In this document: positions 17,847 through 26,430 of the stretch, piece after piece | How the letters are laid out: every line of letters starts with the position of its first letter | Numbering within the stretch: position 1 is the stretch's first letter | Assembly: GCA_963756525.1 (NCBI GenBank) | Contig: CAVWNR010000001.1 | Span: 1,240,001 to 1,304,000, forward strand | Source: CAVWNR01 sp963756525 | GTDB lineage: Bacteria > Actinomycetota > Actinomycetes > Mycobacteriales > Jatrophihabitantaceae | Direction: 5' to 3' | Length of the DNA stretch: 64,000 nt | Program-made: the position numbers and the translations under genes | The notes under the pieces: model-generated | The model's input: only the letters and a program-made list of their open reading frames with translations | Database searches by the model: none | Told to the model about the DNA's origin: nothing

Positions 17847-20198
17847 CTATTGCCGGGCCATGGCCATGCGCATCTCTGCCTCGGTGTCGGTGATGAGATC
17901 GCCAGACAGGTCGACGGTGACGGTGTGCAAGGCGCCAGTGAAGGGGAACGGCGGCTGGTAGTCGGTGGTGACTGCGGAGCCGGGGTTGTGGCCGCAGCTC
18001 AGCCCACCGGGGTTGAACGCGACCGGGGTGGTGACCGGGAACTCCTCTTGAGCGATGAGCTGACCGTCGACGTACAGCTGCGCTCGCCCGGGAGAACCCT
18101 TGCCCGCGGTGAGGTCGGGTTTGTCGGTGGGCTCGAACTCGAACCGCAGCTGATGCCGGCCCGCGGGCAGCGCCTCCGGCGCGCGCACCTGGTAAGTGGC
18201 GCGGGCGACGTAGTTGTGGGCGTAGCACAGCCTGCTGTCCTTCACGTAGAACGACCAACCACCGGCGTTGCTGCCCTGGCACAGCAGCACCCCTTCGGCG
18301 CCGCCCTGCGGGATTTCGGCGTCGGCGGTGATGCTGTGCGGCCGGTTGCACACGCGTGGGCCTACCCACAACGGCAGTGTCTGGGTGCCGGGCCGGTAGA
18401 TGTATTCGGCGCGCGGCTCGGCGATTTGCGGGCGCTCGACCATCATCCGCTCCACGGCGCTGCCGTCGAGCGGGAACACGTTGTACTTGCCGGCCTCGGT
18501 GTACCACGTCGCGATCAGCTCGATGAGTTTGCCCCGGTGCGTCTCCGCCACGTCGTGGTTCTCGGCGGGGTCCTTCGCGATGTGGTACAGCTCCCAGTGG
18601 TGCGCATCCAGGTCGCCCAGTGTCTCGGCGGTTATCGCCGCGCCGAACGGCTTGCCGGCCTCGGTGAACGACGGGCCGGGCCACGGGCACACAGCCCGCC
18701 ATCCGTCGTGGTCGACGGCGCGGTGGCCGAACATCTCGAAGTACTGCGTGCGGTGCCGGGTCGGGGCGGCCGGGTCGTCGAAGGTGTGGGCGAAGCTGAC
18801 GCCGTGGATCGGCGACTGGGTCACGCCCCGAACCGTGGCAGGCGGCTCGAGGTGCAGCGCGTCGAGGACCGTGGGCACCATGTCGATGATGTGTGCGTAC
18901 TGCGTGCGGATCTCCCCGCGCGCCCCGATGCCGGCGGGCCAGTGCACCAGGAATGGGTCAGTGGTGCCGCCCCGGTAGGTTTCCCGCTTCCACCGACGGA
19001 ACGGGGTGTTGCCCGCCCAGGTCCAGCCCCAAGGATAGTGCCCGAAGGTGGTGGGTCCGCCCAGCTCGTCGATCTTGGCCAGGCTCTCCTCAAGCGACTC
19101 CTGCGCGTTGTTGAAGAACTGCAGCTCATTCGTGGTGCCGGTAGGGCCGCCCTCCGAGCTGGCGCCGTTGTCGGACACCACCATGATCAGCGTGTTGTCC
19201 AGCTCACCGATCTCCTCCAGGAAGTCGAGCATCCGGCCGATGTGGTGGTCGGTGTGCGACAGGAACCCCGCGTAGACCTCCATCATTCGAGCCGCCAGTC
19301 GCCGGGCCTCCGGGGGCAGCGAGTTCCAGTCCGGCACGTCCGGGTCGTGCCGCGACAGCTCCGCGTCCGCGGGCATGACGCCCAGTTCCTTCTGCCGGGG
19401 CAGCACGCGTTCGCGGTAGGCGTCCCAGCCGTCGTCGAACTGGCCGGCGTAGCGGTCGGCCCACTCCTTGGGCACGTGGTGCGGAGCGTGCGCCGCTCCG
19501 AAGCAGAGGTTCAGGAAGAACGGCTTGTGCGGCGCAACCTGCTTGGCGTCGGTGATGAACTGGAGCGCCTTGTCGGTCAAATCCGCGGTCAGGTGGTAGC
19601 CCTGCTCCGGGGTGCGCGGCGGCTCGACCTGGTGGTTGTCGTAGGTCAGGTCCGGATACCACTGGCTAGTGTCACCGCCGAGGAACCCGTAGAACCGCTC
19701 GAACCCCCGCCCCAGCGGCCACCGGTCGAACGGCCCTGCTCCGGACTCGAACTCCGAGGGCAGCAGATGGTACTTGCCGACCATGTACGTGCTGTACCCG
19801 TGCGCGAGCAGCATCTCGGACAGGAACCCGTTCTCGAACGGGATGCTGCCGTTGTAGCCTGGGTAGCCGGTCGCGAGCTCGTTGATCGCCGCGGTGGCGT
19901 TCGCGTGGTGGTTGCGCCCTGTGATGATGCACGACCGGGACGGTGAGCACAGTGCGGTGGTGTGCATGTTGTTGTACAGCAGCCCTCCGGCGGCCAGCCT
20001 GTCGAGGTTCGGCGTGGCGATCGGGCTGCCATAACAGCCGAACTGCCCGTATCCGACGTCATCGAACACGATGAACACAACGTTAGGCGACCCAGGCTGC
20101 GCCCGCAGCGGCCGCGGCCACGCCGAGCTCGACTCATCCGTCGTCCGACCGATCACGCCCGGGAACGCCGTACCTGGCTCGTATTCATTGAGCGACAT
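17847..20198 (-). CDS. arylsulfatase (type I, formylglycine-dependent)
   Basis: A 783-residue alkaline-phosphatase-fold sulfatase. The metal-binding FDDVGYGQ is at 45-52. The formylglycine motif CSPSR is at 84-88, with T-G-R following, so Cys84 should be oxidised to formylglycine by a maturase. Further motifs are G-K-Y-H near 141, H-A-P-H-H, and S-D-N-G-A-S for the second metal site. After about residue 600 there is a beta-sandwich extension found in large arylsulfatases. No signal peptide is seen, so it should be cytoplasmic. The ATG has AAGGCGAG upstream. It hydrolyses sulfate esters for sulfur scavenging; no sulfatase-modifying enzyme or sulfate transporter is nearby. Confidence 0.92.
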   Translation of the reverse strand: MSLNEYEPGTAFPGVIGRTTDESSSAWPRPLRAQPGSPNVVFIVFDDVGYGQFGCYGSPIATPNLDRLAAGGLLYNNMHTTALCSPSRSCIITGRNHHANATAAINELATGYPGYNGSIPFENGFLSEMLLAHGYSTYMVGKYHLLPSEFESGAGPFDRWPLGRGFERFYGFLGGDTSQWYPDLTYDNHQVEPPRTPEQGYHLTADLTDKALQFITDAKQVAPHKPFFLNLCFGAAHAPHHVPKEWADRYAGQFDDGWDAYRERVLPRQKELGVMPADAELSRHDPDVPDWNSLPPEARRLAARMMEVYAGFLSHTDHHIGRMLDFLEEIGELDNTLIMVVSDNGASSEGGPTGTTNELQFFNNAQESLEESLAKIDELGGPTTFGHYPWGWTWAGNTPFRRWKRETYRGGTTDPFLVHWPAGIGARGEIRTQYAHIIDMVPTVLDALHLEPPATVRGVTQSPIHGVSFAHTFDDPAAPTRHRTQYFEMFGHRAVDHDGWRAVCPWPGPSFTEAGKPFGAAITAETLGDLDAHHWELYHIAKDPAENHDVAETHRGKLIELIATWYTEAGKYNVFPLDGSAVERMMVERPQIAEPRAEYIYRPGTQTLPLWVGPRVCNRPHSITADAEIPQGGAEGVLLCQGSNAGGWSFYVKDSRLCYAHNYVARATYQVRAPEALPAGRHQLRFEFEPTDKPDLTAGKGSPGRAQLYVDGQLIAQEEFPVTTPVAFNPGGLSCGHNPGSAVTTDYQPPFPFTGALHTVTVDLSGDLITDTEAEMRMAMARQ

Positions 20199-20458
20199 CT
20201 TGTCTCGCCTTCGGTGGTAGGCCGCCGTGTCTTCTATTCCTCATGTCTTCTACAGTTCAATTTGCGCCCGGGAGGCGAGGACTCCCTTCTCCAAGGTGGA
20301 TGATTCGCTAGGAAATGACCGGTCGTCGGCGGATCAGGTCCAGTGCCCCCGGCGTCTTCAGGTGGCTCCGATGCCTGCGCTTACAAGTCGCACGGACCCG
20401 AAGGATGGTCATGGTTGCGCCGGATCAATCGGCGGCGCTGTGCGGCGACGACGCGAGA

Positions 20459-20731
20459 TCAGCGGCCAAGCACCTTGCTCTTCTCGAGCTCGAACTCTGC
20501 CTCACTGAGCGCTCCTTGCTCCTTGAGCTGAGCCAGTTCCTTGAGCAAGGCAACCTTGTTCCCCACGTCCTCATCTGGTGGCTGCGTCGGCGTGGTTTCA
20601 GGCGGCTGTTGCTGTGCCTGGGCTTGTTGAGCCCACCGTCCCGCCTGTCGACGCGAGACACGATTCGACACCGAGGTTGCAGTGCCTGCTATGACGGCAG
20701 TACGGGCAACCCCGCGAATCAGACCGGGCAT
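20459..20731 (-). CDS. SHOCT-domain small protein
   Basis: A 90-residue protein. The N-terminal basic part M-P-G-L-I-R-G-V-A-R-T-A is followed by a Gln/Pro-rich linker and a C-terminal SHOCT motif (L-L-K-E-L-A-Q-L-K-E-Q-G-A-L-S-E-A-E-F, then K-S-K-V-L-G). AAGGAG precedes the ATG by 7 nt. It follows the DUF6325 gene by 40 nt on the same strand, and the two families commonly co-occur, so they are likely one operon. SHOCT is thought to mediate oligomerisation or attachment; function unknown. Confidence 0.85.
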   Translation of the reverse strand: MPGLIRGVARTAVIAGTATSVSNRVSRRQAGRWAQQAQAQQQPPETTPTQPPDEDVGNKVALLKELAQLKEQGALSEAEFELEKSKVLGR

Positions 20732-20771
20732 CGCTCTGCTCCTTCCAATGCGTCAAGTAGCTGATTTGAGT

Positions 20772-21209
20772 TCACTCGGACATCTCGAGAGCGTCTATAA
20801 GCGTGGCCAGGGGAATGCGGCCACTCGCGACCAGTTGCGCACCACCCCGGCGAAGCGCCGCAACGAACGGAGCCGCCCACCGATTCTCGTAAACCATGAT
20901 CGCCGCGGTCGTTCCTGGCTCGAGCGCGGCGCCGGCCTCGCTGAGGTCGTCGTCGCCCAGCAACCCAGACGACGCTCCGTCGAATATTGCGAGGTTGACG
21001 CCGCCTTGGCCATCGAAGTCGGTCGCAGCCGCGGACCGCAGCGCACCGTTCGATTCCTTTCGGAGAAAGACTAGATCGAGAATCCGGATAAGGCCACGAT
21101 CGACCAGATCCACGAGCAGCGGAAGCCCCTCCCCGCTCATCCGGTCATTCGGGTACTCGACGACCAAGTAGTCGATCGGGCCTAGCTCGTCCTCGGCAGT
21201 CGTACTCAC
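20772..21209 (-). CDS. DUF6325-type protein
   Basis: A 145-residue protein with the pattern G-P-I-D-Y-L-V-V-E-Y-P, then D-L-V-D-R-G-L-I-R-I-L-D-L-V-F, L-G-D-D-D-L, then M-V-Y-E-N-R-W-A and an end with L-I-D-A-L-E. I recognise it as the family whose members precede SHOCT proteins. The GTG at 21209 is chosen because CAGGAGGGAG lies about 9 nt upstream; the longer frame starts in poor sequence. Function unknown; the family is seen in stress-related neighbourhoods. Confidence 0.8.
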   Translation of the reverse strand: MSTTAEDELGPIDYLVVEYPNDRMSGEGLPLLVDLVDRGLIRILDLVFLRKESNGALRSAAATDFDGQGGVNLAIFDGASSGLLGDDDLSEAGAALEPGTTAAIMVYENRWAAPFVAALRRGGAQLVASGRIPLATLIDALEMSE

Positions 21210-21592
21210 GGCTGGAACTCCCTCCTGGGCCTCGTGATATCCGTTCGCCGGACTACCCGGTCTGTCTGCACACTTCCCCTGGCTCGGTGCCGGCGCATCA
21301 CCCACCACGGACGACGTTCGACGGCCTTACGCGATGAACTGTCCGGAGACTCGGTTCAGGTACACGTTGGCTGGAAGCAAACCACTCAAGTAGCATAGCC
21401 GGCTCAGCGCAGGCCGCCCCCGAGGCGGGCGTGCCTGGCGTACAGCAGTCATCCATCGGGCGTGATGCACCGCATCCGAACGGGGTGAAGCGTGGCACGC
21501 CAAAAGGGGGAGTTGCGATCGGGGCGGCGGTTCGTCCCTCGCCTTGATCCTCAAGCCTTACATCGAAGGTCGACTGCTGCTGGCCACGCACG
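21210..21592. other. stretch holding the upstream side of a truncated ClC gene
   Basis: No intact gene. The N-terminal half expected for the ClC channel is not found in any frame. It should contain the promoter for the DUF6325-SHOCT pair on the minus strand. Confidence 0.4.
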
Positions 21593-22063
21593 GTGATCGG
21601 CCTCGCCGTCGCCGCATTCGCCATCGGCTATGCGCAGATCACGAACAAGAGCCCGTCCGATGTGCTCTTCTCCGGCCAGGCCGCATTGGGACCACTTCTG
21701 GCCAACACCGCGCGGTACTCGGTGGCCTCACTAGTCGTGCTGCTGATCTGCAAGAGTCTCGCGTACAGCTTGTCGCTCAGTGGATTCCGTGGCGGACCGG
21801 TCTTCCCGGCCATGTACATCGGCGCGACCGGCGGCATTCTGCTCGCCCATCTACCGGGACTACCGATGGTTGCTGGCGCTGCGATGGGTATCGGGGCGAT
21901 GTGCGTCGTCATCCTCCGACTGCCTCTCACTTCGGTCCTGCTCGCCACCCTGCTGCTGCAATCCGACGGGCTCGCCGTCATGCCGCTGGTCATCGTCGCC
22001 GTCGTAGTGGCGCACGTTCTCGCCGCGCGCTTCGCAACTACCCCCGTGAGGCAGAGTCCTTGA
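21593..22063 (+). pseudogene. ClC chloride channel, C-terminal half only
   Basis: 156 codons encode several hydrophobic helices, with the ClC signature S-G-F-R-G-G-P-V-F-P-A-M-Y-I-G-A (chloride-coordinating GxFxP region), then G-A-A-M-G-I-G-A-M and P-L-T-S-V-L-L-A-T-L-L. The family is normally 400 residues or more, with G(S/K)GIP and GxExP motifs in the first half; those are absent here. A GTG opens the frame but there is no good ribosome binding site. I treat it as a truncated gene. Confidence 0.75.
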
Positions 22064-22133
22064 CGCCCGTCACCGCACCGGCAGAGCCAGCGAGTAGCAG
22101 CTGACGCGCCTTGAGTGAGCGCCGACACGCCGA

Positions 22134-22778
22134 CTACGGCTCGCCGACCACCCGGCCAGGGGTCTCGTCGGGTACCCCCTGAGTCCGCGCAAGGTCAGAC
22201 GTCTTGTCTGCGTGCTCTTCCTTGCGCGCCAGACCGACCTGCACCGCGCCGACCACGACGCGTGCGATCAGGCCGAGCAGTATGAGGTTGCCGAGCATTT
22301 CGACGATGGTCACACTGCGTGCGACCTGTGACACTGGCGTGATGTCACCGAAGCCCACGGTCGTAAAGACGGTCACCACGAAGTAGAGCGCATCCAGGCG
22401 GGTCATCGGCTGCGAGTAGCTGCCAGGATGAACGTGCCCGACCAAGTAGGCGATGGTCGCGAACAGCAACAAGAAGAAGGGCACCGAGGTCGCCGCGGTC
22501 TGCATCGCCCGAAGCCTCGGGTACCGAGCTCGGGTGATCGCATTGACCTGCCAGGCGAGCAGGGCGCCGACCAGCGCCAGCCCGAGCACGAGCTGCGCGC
22601 CGACGGCGTCATCGATACGCCGTGGGTGCAGCGGCATCAGGAAGTACAACACCACCATGATCACCGCCGCGGCTAGCGACCTCAGCAGGGAGATGAGGGC
22701 GAGGTAGCGCGCCGGCCGGGCAGCATCGGCGTCACGGGCCGGCGAGGCGTGCGACCGCCGAGGGCGACGAGGAGACAT
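22134..22778 (-). CDS. two-pore-type potassium channel protein
   Basis: A 214-residue membrane protein with about four hydrophobic segments and the potassium selectivity filter TVGFGD in T-V-F-T-T-V-G-F-G-D-I-T-P. The layout (two N-terminal helices, then pore loop between two helices) fits the ion_trans_2 family. The ATG is preceded by GGGAGG at about 5 nt; a longer frame begins 16 codons upstream in Pro/Arg-rich sequence. The C-terminal tail is charged and has no TrkA domain, so gating is not evident. Confidence 0.85.
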   Translation of the reverse strand: MSPRRPRRSHASPARDADAARPARYLALISLLRSLAAAVIMVVLYFLMPLHPRRIDDAVGAQLVLGLALVGALLAWQVNAITRARYPRLRAMQTAATSVPFFLLLFATIAYLVGHVHPGSYSQPMTRLDALYFVVTVFTTVGFGDITPVSQVARSVTIVEMLGNLILLGLIARVVVGAVQVGLARKEEHADKTSDLARTQGVPDETPGRVVGEP

Positions 22779-23066
22779 ACCCGCCTCCCGATCAGGTGGC
22801 GGACGAGGCGACCCGCACGTCACCACGATGCAACCCGACCGCGGCTCGCCGCCTCCTCCGCAGCGGATGAGCCCACGCGCGCCGCCAGTCTGCTGACCAA
22901 TCCGCTGGCTTCGCAGGCCGGTATCGTCCCGCGAGTAGAGGGAAGGCTGGTGAGCAAGCCACCAGCGACCCCGGCCTCCTCCGCCACGGATGATGACAAC
23001 CGCATCCCAGGCGCGGAGGCTAGTGACGTGCTCATTCAGTCCACTGCACGCGGTCGATGATGTGAT

Positions 23067-24569
23067 GTGATGGAAGCGACGCGGCCGCGAAAGCGCTCAT
23101 CCGCGGGTCCGACCCGCCCAACCGCTCCCTCGCGCCCTGGGGCTAGGCCCGCGTGTCTGACGCCGAGCGAGCGGTTTGCGCTGGGTCAGTCCGCGCGACT
23201 CAGGGTGCCGCCCGCGACTCAGGCCGAGTACACCTCGAGCGGTCGTGCCGACCCGCTCGCGCTGTTGGAGCAGCAAGCAGCGACCCGGCTGCCGGAATTA
23301 GTTCCCGTGCGCCATGGCCGAATGCTCGTCTCACCGTTCACCTTCTACCGCGGCGCCGCGGTGATCATGGCTGCCGACCTAGCTCGCGCACCCACGTCGG
23401 GATTGTCGGTCCAAGCCTGCGGTGACGCGCACGTCCTCAACTTCGGCGGGTATGCCTCGCCCGAGCGGCACCTCCTATTTGACGTCAATGACTTCGACGA
23501 GACCTACCCCGGTCCATGGGAGTGGGACGTCAAGCGGCTTGCCGCCAGCCTCATCATCGCCGGACGGGAGAACGGGTTTGCGACGAAGGACCGCCGAAAG
23601 ACCGTCCTTGCCATGGTCGAGCAATATCGGCGGACGATGGCGCAGTTGGCCGGCATGGGTGATCTCGCCGTCTGGTATGCACGGGTGGATCTGGACACGA
23701 GCCTGCAGCAGAAGTTCAAGCCGTTGGACGGGCTGGTCGGAACACTCGACAAGACGCAGCGCAAGAACCTTTCCAAAGCGATCGCCAAGGCGCGCACCCG
23801 GGACAGTCTTCAGGCATTCAGCAAACTCGCTCACGTGGTCGACGGTGGTCCCCGCATCATCGGCGTGCCACAACTCATCGAACCGGTCTTCGACCTGCTG
23901 CCCTCCCTCGACCGCATGCAGTTCGAAACTGAGATGCGTGACCTGCTCAAGCGCTATCGCCGCACTCTTTCCAGCAACCATCGAATCCTCCTGGACCGGT
24001 TCGAGGTCGTCGACATGGCCCGGAAGGTCGTCGGTGTGGGCAGCGTCGGGACTCGTTGCTGGATTGTTCTGCTACGCGGACGTGACGACGGCGACCCGTT
24101 GTTCCTCCAGGTCAAGGAGGCGCAGCGATCGGTACTCGCCGACCACCTCGCTCAAAACACCACGCCGCGTACCTACCGCAGTGAAGGCCAGCGGGTCGTC
24201 GCGGGCCAACGACTCATGCAGTCCGCAAGCGACATCTTCCTCGGCTCGGAGACCGCGGCCGGGGCCGACGGCCAACGCCGTGACTTCTACGTCCGGCAAC
24301 TGCGCGACTGGAAGGAATCGGCGGTGGTGGAAGCCATGCCGTCCAAAGGGCTGCGCATGTACGGCGCGCTCTGCGCGTCCACCCTTGCACATGCCCACGC
24401 CCGGTCCGGCGACCGTATCGCGATCGCTGGCTACCTAGGTGACGACAGTCAGTTTCCACAAGCCATCACCGAGTTCGCCGAACTGTATGCCGATCAGAAC
24501 GAACTCGACCACTCGGCCTTAGCCGCCGCCGCCGAAACCGGCCTCATCGCCGTGCAAACCGGCGTCTAG
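23067..24569 (+). CDS. DUF2252 family protein
   Basis: A 500-residue protein with the DUF2252 pattern: L-V-P-V-R-H-G-R-M, S-P-F-T-F-Y-R-G-A-A, G-D-A-H-V-L-N-F-G, F-D-V-N-D-F-D-E-T and W-D-V-K-R-L-A-A-S. It resembles a degenerate aminoglycoside-phosphotransferase/kinase fold, with GDAHxxNFG and DxNDFDE as nucleotide and metal residues. The start is GTG 23067 or the adjoining ATG 23070, with no strong ribosome binding site. Substrate unknown. It is common in actinobacteria and often occurs in mobile or stress regions. Confidence 0.88.
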   Translation: MMEATRPRKRSSAGPTRPTAPSRPGARPACLTPSERFALGQSARLRVPPATQAEYTSSGRADPLALLEQQAATRLPELVPVRHGRMLVSPFTFYRGAAVIMAADLARAPTSGLSVQACGDAHVLNFGGYASPERHLLFDVNDFDETYPGPWEWDVKRLAASLIIAGRENGFATKDRRKTVLAMVEQYRRTMAQLAGMGDLAVWYARVDLDTSLQQKFKPLDGLVGTLDKTQRKNLSKAIAKARTRDSLQAFSKLAHVVDGGPRIIGVPQLIEPVFDLLPSLDRMQFETEMRDLLKRYRRTLSSNHRILLDRFEVVDMARKVVGVGSVGTRCWIVLLRGRDDGDPLFLQVKEAQRSVLADHLAQNTTPRTYRSEGQRVVAGQRLMQSASDIFLGSETAAGADGQRRDFYVRQLRDWKESAVVEAMPSKGLRMYGALCASTLAHAHARSGDRIAIAGYLGDDSQFPQAITEFAELYADQNELDHSALAAAAETGLIAVQTGV

Positions 24570-24920
24570 CCAGTGGCGAACAAACGGCTGCTTTGCTCGA
24601 GATCGCCACGGGCCATTACATAGACCGCGGCTGATGAGGCGAGAGACACCTCGGCTCATCACACTACTTTTCGACGCAAGGCCTTTGCCGGGACGAGCAT
24701 CTCCCTCAAGCAATAGGCCGTGATGAGCCGATCCTGAACTCGATGCCGCCGCGGATCCTCACGCACGCCGGACAAGATGCGGTCGCGCCGCGCGGCGCGA
24801 CCGCCGGCGGAGCAAAGCACCGCACGTCCCCGCTCTGGCTATGTCTCCGCTCTTCTCTGCGCGGCTGAAGTCATACAGCTGGGGTGATACCCGCTCGCGC
24901 GGTCAAGCGAAGCCTGAACG
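24570..24920. other. intergenic stretch between DUF2252 and YihY genes
   Basis: 350 bp with no supportable frame. It likely contains the end of the DUF2252 transcript and the promoter of the YihY-like gene; no distinctive motif was seen. Confidence 0.4.
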
Positions 24921-25838
24921 GTGTCGGTCGATCTCAACGCCCAAGATCAGAATGGCGCCGCGCCGGGGCGGGTCGCTCGGCTGCGCACGCGTGCGCAGCA
25001 GACTGCGGACCGCTACCAGGAGCTCGCGCAGCGTCGTCCACTGCTCGGGCTGCCGTTGACCTTCGCCGCCCTGTATCCCGCGCGCCAAGGGCTGATGATG
25101 GCGAGTGCAGTGGCGTTTCGGCTGTTCTTGTGGCTCATGCCGCTGGCACTCCTCGGCGCCGGCATCCTCGCCGGCGTCTCCAACAACTCCGGAAGCAACC
25201 TCGAGTCGGCGCGCAAAGTCACCGGCATCACCGGGGCGGCCAGCCAGCAGATCGTCATCGCGCTCGAGCAGGGTCACAAGTCCTGGTGGATTGCCGTGTC
25301 CGTCGGCGGGTGTGGCTTCCTCTGGGGAAGCCGCACGCTGATGCGGAGCCTGGTCATCGCCAACGCCCACGCCTGGGAGGCAACGGCGCGTAAGACGCCG
25401 CAGAAAGCGCTGCTGCTGACGACATTGGCCTTTGCCGGCATGTTCATCACGCTCATCCTCGTCATGACCGCCGCTGCGTGGCTGGATCGGCACATGCCGC
25501 TCGGCGTGATCATTGCGGGCGTTCTCGAGACCACCGCTGCCGGTACCTTCTGGTTCGCCGTGAGCACGCGCCTGCCGGACAGGCGGACTAGCTGGACCGA
25601 TCTGCTCCCCGGTTGCGTCATCGTCGGCGTCGGCCTCGCTGCCCTGCATGTGCTCAGCCGCGTCTACCTGCCTAAGCGGTTCGAGAGCTCGTCGAAGCTC
25701 TACGGCGCGCTCGGCGCCGCCGGTGTTGCTCTAGGCTGGTTGCTGATCTTCGGCCAGCTGATCGTGGGCGCTGCGCTCGCGAACTCGCTGTGGCATGACT
25801 ACCGCACCGGCAGGGTGCAGGCGAGCAGCCGTGCATGA
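24921..25838 (+). CDS. YihY/BrkB-family inner membrane protein
   Basis: A 305-residue protein with about six hydrophobic segments. It has the YihY/BrkB arrangement: A-V-A-F-R-L-F-L-W-L-M-P in the first segment, W-G-S-R-T-L-M-R-S-L, P-D-R-R-T-S-W-T-D-L-L-P-G, then Y-G-A-L-G-A-A-G-V-A-L-G-W-L. GTG 24921 has no clear ribosome binding site. The family was once annotated as RNase BN, which is wrong; its function is unknown and probably membrane-related. Confidence 0.85.
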   Translation: MSVDLNAQDQNGAAPGRVARLRTRAQQTADRYQELAQRRPLLGLPLTFAALYPARQGLMMASAVAFRLFLWLMPLALLGAGILAGVSNNSGSNLESARKVTGITGAASQQIVIALEQGHKSWWIAVSVGGCGFLWGSRTLMRSLVIANAHAWEATARKTPQKALLLTTLAFAGMFITLILVMTAAAWLDRHMPLGVIIAGVLETTAAGTFWFAVSTRLPDRRTSWTDLLPGCVIVGVGLAALHVLSRVYLPKRFESSSKLYGALGAAGVALGWLLIFGQLIVGAALANSLWHDYRTGRVQASSRA

Positions 25839-26070
25839 GCGCCATCAGCGCGAACAGGGAAGCGCTCCGAATCTCATCAAGCGACACCGCCCGCCGACCG
25901 GATCACATCCAGCAGCAGGCCATCACGACAAGCTCATGCGCCGCCCGTGAGCCACACATGCTGCTCGGGCCTCTCAGCCTTGGCTGCGGCAACCCTGAGG
26001 AGTGCGGCGGATGGGCCACCGCTCTTTGCAGGCCTCCGATACGTCAAATCACAGAGAGAAGACCGACCGA

Positions 26071-26430
26071 GTGAGGTTGCTTCAGCGTAGGCTGCTGTGT
26101 CCGTTCGTCAACCAAGCCGAACTGGGCGCACTCCTGCGAACTGAGTTGGCCCAATTGCGGGCCGATCGCTCCGCTAGCCTTCAGAGCGCCGCAGAAGTCA
26201 ACGCCGCGCTGAGGCTCGAACGGTCATTGGAGCAGGTCATCGCTGGCTTGTATGCGACGGATGCGAATACCGACGCCCTGAAGGCCATTGTCAACGAGTG
26301 GCGGAAGCGCCCCCCGCTCCGCCTGGATCCAGAGCGGTGCGACGTGATTGCCGTCAGCGACTCTCCCCGTAAGCGTTCTTTTGCGGCCGGGCACACGGGA
26401 AGCGGCGGTGCCCGTCACCCTGCACAATGA
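26071..26430 (+). CDS. hypothetical protein at the integrase end of the element
   Basis: A 119-codon frame from GTG 26071 whose middle looks like a real helical protein (S-A-A-E-V-N-A-A-L-R-L-E-R-S-L-E-Q-V, then D-A-L-K-A-I-V-N-E-W-R-K). The end overlaps the integrase gene by 16 bp, tail to tail. No family recognised; the start is uncertain and the last 25 codons look poor. Confidence 0.45.
   Translation: MRLLQRRLLCPFVNQAELGALLRTELAQLRADRSASLQSAAEVNAALRLERSLEQVIAGLYATDANTDALKAIVNEWRKRPPLRLDPERCDVIAVSDSPRKRSFAAGHTGSGGARHPAQ

Noticed and set aside
17835..19946. 703-codon plus-strand frame opposite the sulfatase gene
   Set aside because: Antisense to a gene with catalytic motifs; translation is Val/Gly/Arg-rich without a domain.
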